Source: Alligator mississippiensis (taxonomy: Eukaryota; Chordata; Crocodylia; Alligatoridae). Taken from it: a stretch of 64,000 nucleotides of DNA. Location of the stretch: positions 47,119,319 through 47,183,318 of the forward strand of contig NC_081831.1 in NCBI RefSeq assembly GCF_030867095.1, written 5' to 3'. Numbering within the stretch: position 1 is the first letter of the stretch; each line of letters starts with the position of its first letter. The notes beneath the pieces were generated by a model, which saw only the letters and a program-made list of their open reading frames with translations, was not told where the DNA came from and searched no databases. Shown piece by piece: positions 60,466-64,000 of this stretch. The position numbers and the translations under genes were made by a program.

Positions 60466-63400
60466 GAAGGAAAAAGAGACCCGTAACAATGGAAAATCCA
60501 CAGCAGTCTGCTGTCCAACATCACCAGAGGCCTTTGATTCATTAGGAAATGGTGTCTCAAATTTTCCTCTGACAAATTAAGGCAGAGCTACTGACCATCC
60601 CACCAGGTACCATGAGTCCGCCTAACTCTATTGAACTCCATCCTATTTTACATCATCTGAGGCTCTGCCCCAATGAAATTAAATTAACAAAAAACAAGTT
60701 CATATTCAGAGATACCAGATTATGACCAAAAGGGGCTGAAAGAATTCCTGGTACAGCTCAACTGAAAGAAAATCTTCAAAGGATGCAACTGCCTCTCTCT
60801 CAGCTGGAGGTTAATGTTGAAAACTTAGTTCACAAACAAGGCAGGATCAGTGCTCTCTGTAGGGGGCTCTAGACTTACAGATATCTGCCCATTGACCAAC
60901 CATTTTCATGACTATCGATCTCTACTCAAGAAACAGTCAAGGACTAGAACGACAAAGTTATTCCAAGTCAGAGCTCAGGTACATTGCCTGGGCTGCAGAA
61001 GAAATCTGACAAGCAAGAAAGAGATGAGCACCAAAAAGAGAAGAAAACAACATACCTGGCGACACCTATTTTAGGGTAGTGTCTGTATAAATGCCTGCTC
61101 TTGTTTCTAGCATCACGGTCACCCTGCAAACAGGGAGAAAGCAGAACAAGTCTCTTCACAGAACCAGTCTTGCCAGCAAGATAAGCAACATACAGGAGAC
61201 AAAACTAGGAGAAGGAAATGAGCCAAATTTTGCTCTACCATTTAATGGGATAGGCAAACAATTAAGGGAAGCATATAACCACTTCAGTCTCCTCCCAAAT
61301 CCAGGCTTTTGCACAGCATTGCTGAAATGATGGCTTAACTCATGATCACTGACTGGGAGCTGTATTTTTCATAGGAATCTTGGGGTTTCGCTGAATGTCT
61401 TGACCACTAATTTCTCACTCCTTCCAGTACGAGTCAAGCTGGCCGCCAGAACTCATCTCCCAAACCATTCATCCTGCATATGCCAGTTCATAAAAATCAG
61501 TCCCCAGACTATTAATAGCTTCATGAGACTTTAGCACAGAAAAAACTGCATGTTTTTTTTTTTCAGTTTGGGTACAAGAGGTGGGCTTGCACTGAGCACT
61601 CCATTCTAAACGGCTCTGCATTTTGTTACATGTCTGAACCTGGACCTTGTTTTGGAGGTTAGGATAACACAGGCCTTTGTCCTCTTCTACTGACTGAACA
61701 CAATCAGAAGATAACAGCCTGGTACAACTAGTAACTTTAAGTCCTGCAGCTTAAGCAGCAAAAGTTGACATTTTTAGGACTAAAGGCTCTAAATTTACTC
61801 TTAGATTAGACCTTCATGCACAGGCTATGGGGCAGGGCTGAACTGCTACTCACCATGTCCACGGGTGGTGGATACTGGAACAACCTTCAGGGAAGCAGAT
61901 GAATAAGCAGTCATAGACCAAGCAGCGACAGTACCTCCATGATGTGGTGAGGACAGCAGATGGCAATGCTTTCCCTTTCTATAAAGCCACATATATCATT
62001 TGACAGTGCCATGACATGGCGAGTATAGGTTGCTACTATAATAAGCCTACCCGGGCTCCAGCCATGCGTCTACAAGTCCTCAATGGAAGGGCAGGTTGAA
62101 GAAAATGTTAAATTCTCAATGGCTATGAAGGCGGATAAAGGCTGCCGCAGATCCAGTTATCTTGGTCTCAGGCTCTGCTACATAACCCTGATGCCCAAGG
62201 GATGACCCATCCACTGCTTTTACCATATGAGAGACAGCAAGGGTTTAAGCACTCGCTGTTTTCTCTAAGTCTGTTCTACATCTTTTGAAAGGGGAAAAAA
62301 TCCAAGTGTCCAAGTTAGTCAAGTGCATCAAACAAACTCCCATGTGCATCTAGATCCTCAGCACAAGATTTAGCACCATTTGGGAAATCATCATGTTTTG
62401 CCTAAGAAAGCATAAGATAGATTTTTTTTATTATTATTATTATTATGTTTGACTAAGAGCTCCATCACACTTCCATCTTTCCTGTGACCTTCCTCTTCAA
62501 TTTTCCAAAGCACCTATGTATTTGCTTACTTCTAAACTCATGTAACAGTGTTACTAAATATTTACATTACAGTCTAGCCCAAAGGCCTAAATGAGAAGCA
62601 AAACCCAGTGATAGGAAGTCCTGTAGGATTACATAAACCCATAATTCTTGTTCAGGAAAGGTTGCAATCTAAGAAACAAGAACACTAACGTAATGCAGCA
62701 AGCAAGCAAAAATCAGAATATGCTGAGTGCGACAGCAGTGGAAGTTGCTGAACTACAGCAAACAAAAGCCCAAGTCGGTGACAGAGCTGGGAATAAAACT
62801 CCAGGCCTATACATTTGGTGTTCCCTTCCCTACACAAAGGAGCTTCTCCTTCCGTACAGCTTGTTAGCTTCTCAGCTTTGCAGTTGCAGCTGTAAAATCT
62901 ATGGACCAATCAGTCAAGTCTATTGTTCAACTGAAAATGCATCAAAAATTAATTTACCAGAGTAATCCTGTTAGGCAATGAAAACAGGAGACTGAGCAAA
63001 CGTCACATCAATCGGAATAATCAACACCTTGCTATAATAAAACATGGATGTCATGCCACATGTACCGTAACTGATGTTTTGTATGATAATGCAGCCTGAC
63101 CAGCAAAGACTCAAGTGTAAGTGAGAGGCAATTGGATTGGGAAAATGTGCAGCCTAAAAAAATTAAGCATAAAAAGCATCAAGACATTAAAATTAAGCAG
63201 CGTGGACAGCAAAGTAAGTAAGGATTCAACTAGTAAAATCTGCATTAATGCAAGCAGAAAATTTACTGTAGGAAATAAGTATGTACTCCACAATCAGTAC
63301 AACTTGGATCTTTAATGGCATCTTGTTGTAGAGAGTAAGAACTGCGTTGTCAACCTGAATAAATACATTTGATTTATGTTTGTTGTCCTGGCAAACTCAA

Positions 63401-64000
63401 AACAGTTGAATTTACATTTCCCAATTTGCTTTTAATGATGGCTGAGCCTTAGTAAAGCAGAAATGGGCAAACAAAGTGATAGCTCCAGTCTGTCGCTATA
63501 TTTAGGTTTATTTTAGGAGATGGAGTACAGGTTTTAAAGCCAAAGCAAAGTTAGCCTCGAAAATCCAATGCTCCCGAGCGATCAAGCAGGCCACACACAG
63601 TATCCGTGGAAACAACCCAAGTGCAGCTAATTTAGCTGAAGTCCAGGAGGGTGTCCAGCAGTGTGACTATTTGCATATGGAAACCTGCAGTTTATGCAGG
63701 AAGGTCAAGAACAGAAAAACAAGAAAAGTTTGCTGAGCGGGAGGAGGCGAAACATTTTCTAATCCACTGAGAGAGCTCTGCCTGCTAAACAATTTCACAC
63801 ATCAGTCTGAGGCTCTTGAGATATTACCTTCAACAGCAATATAAATGAATTCAAACATGCATTATACGTCTGATTAATTTTCAGCTCTAGTGACATTTTA
63901 AAAATAAAATACTTGTCAAGTAATCTCTCTATTGTGTGGCATACGATACATCTCCAAGTGCTTGTACTTTCCGTACGTGGGAAGCTTGCTTATATTAGTA
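60466..64000. other. Non-coding interval, no gene recognised
   Basis: No coding sequence or named repeat is recognised over 3.5 kb. There is a T run at about 61552-61563 and a TTA run at about 62429-62446. Part of 62755-62800 (CCAAGTCGGTGACAGAGCTG) may be a reversed MIR core. It probably continues the intronic or intergenic background. Confidence 0.55.

Overview
The window looks like nuclear DNA of a non-mammalian amniote, most likely a crocodilian (a turtle is the second choice). It has chicken-repeat-1 (CR1) LINEs whose 3' ends read '...TAGATTCATAGATG...GGTCAGAAGGGACCTCAAC', old MIR-type SINE remnants, hAT-type MITEs and proviruses with well preserved LTR pairs. There are no operons, ribosome binding sites, rRNAs, tRNAs or CRISPR arrays. 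The only host gene I recognise is one large exon of LRRTM4 (a synaptic leucine-rich-repeat transmembrane protein) on the minus strand at 48.45-49.99 kb. It keeps a splice acceptor and a splice donor, but it carries a one-base frameshift and many arginine-to-Trp/Cys/Gln changes.

Layout. 1-6.1 kb: non-coding sequence with a probable solo LTR (2.1-3.0 kb). 6.13-17.54 kb: provirus A, minus strand, with 2.07-kb LTRs about 98% identical, a 4-bp target duplication (AGGG), gag broken by two stops, an open protease-RT-RNase H frame, no integrase, and an unusual, nearly open env. 17.5-28.2 kb: non-coding, with a MIR copy and two neighbouring hAT MITEs. 28.17-29.55 kb: solo LTR containing a minisatellite, with a 5-bp duplication. 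29.6-34.1 kb: non-coding with MIR-like relics. 34.11-42.81 kb: provirus B, minus strand, gammaretrovirus-like, with 603-bp LTRs about 98% identical, a 4-bp duplication (AGGT), and gag, pol and env all present but broken. 44.46-45.77 kb: CR1 3' fragment, minus strand. 47.87-48.15 kb: hAT MITE. 48.45-49.99 kb: LRRTM4 exon. 51.4-57.5 kb: old provirus C, minus strand, lacking reverse transcriptase and its 5' LTR, split by an unclassified insert of about 1.5 kb and cut by a 2.4-kb CR1 (57.49-59.90 kb, plus strand). 60.17-60.46 kb: hAT MITE with a perfect 8-bp duplication. The rest to 64 kb is non-coding.

The genes do not form a working pathway. The window is a vertebrate intron or intergenic region in which an LRRTM4-type exon is surrounded by retroelements, and all three proviruses run in the same direction as that exon. 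Almost every frameshift I could place is a +1 insertion, several in homopolymers. Some 'broken' frames may therefore be sequencing or assembly artefacts. The substitution pattern in the LRRTM4 exon does not depend on that.
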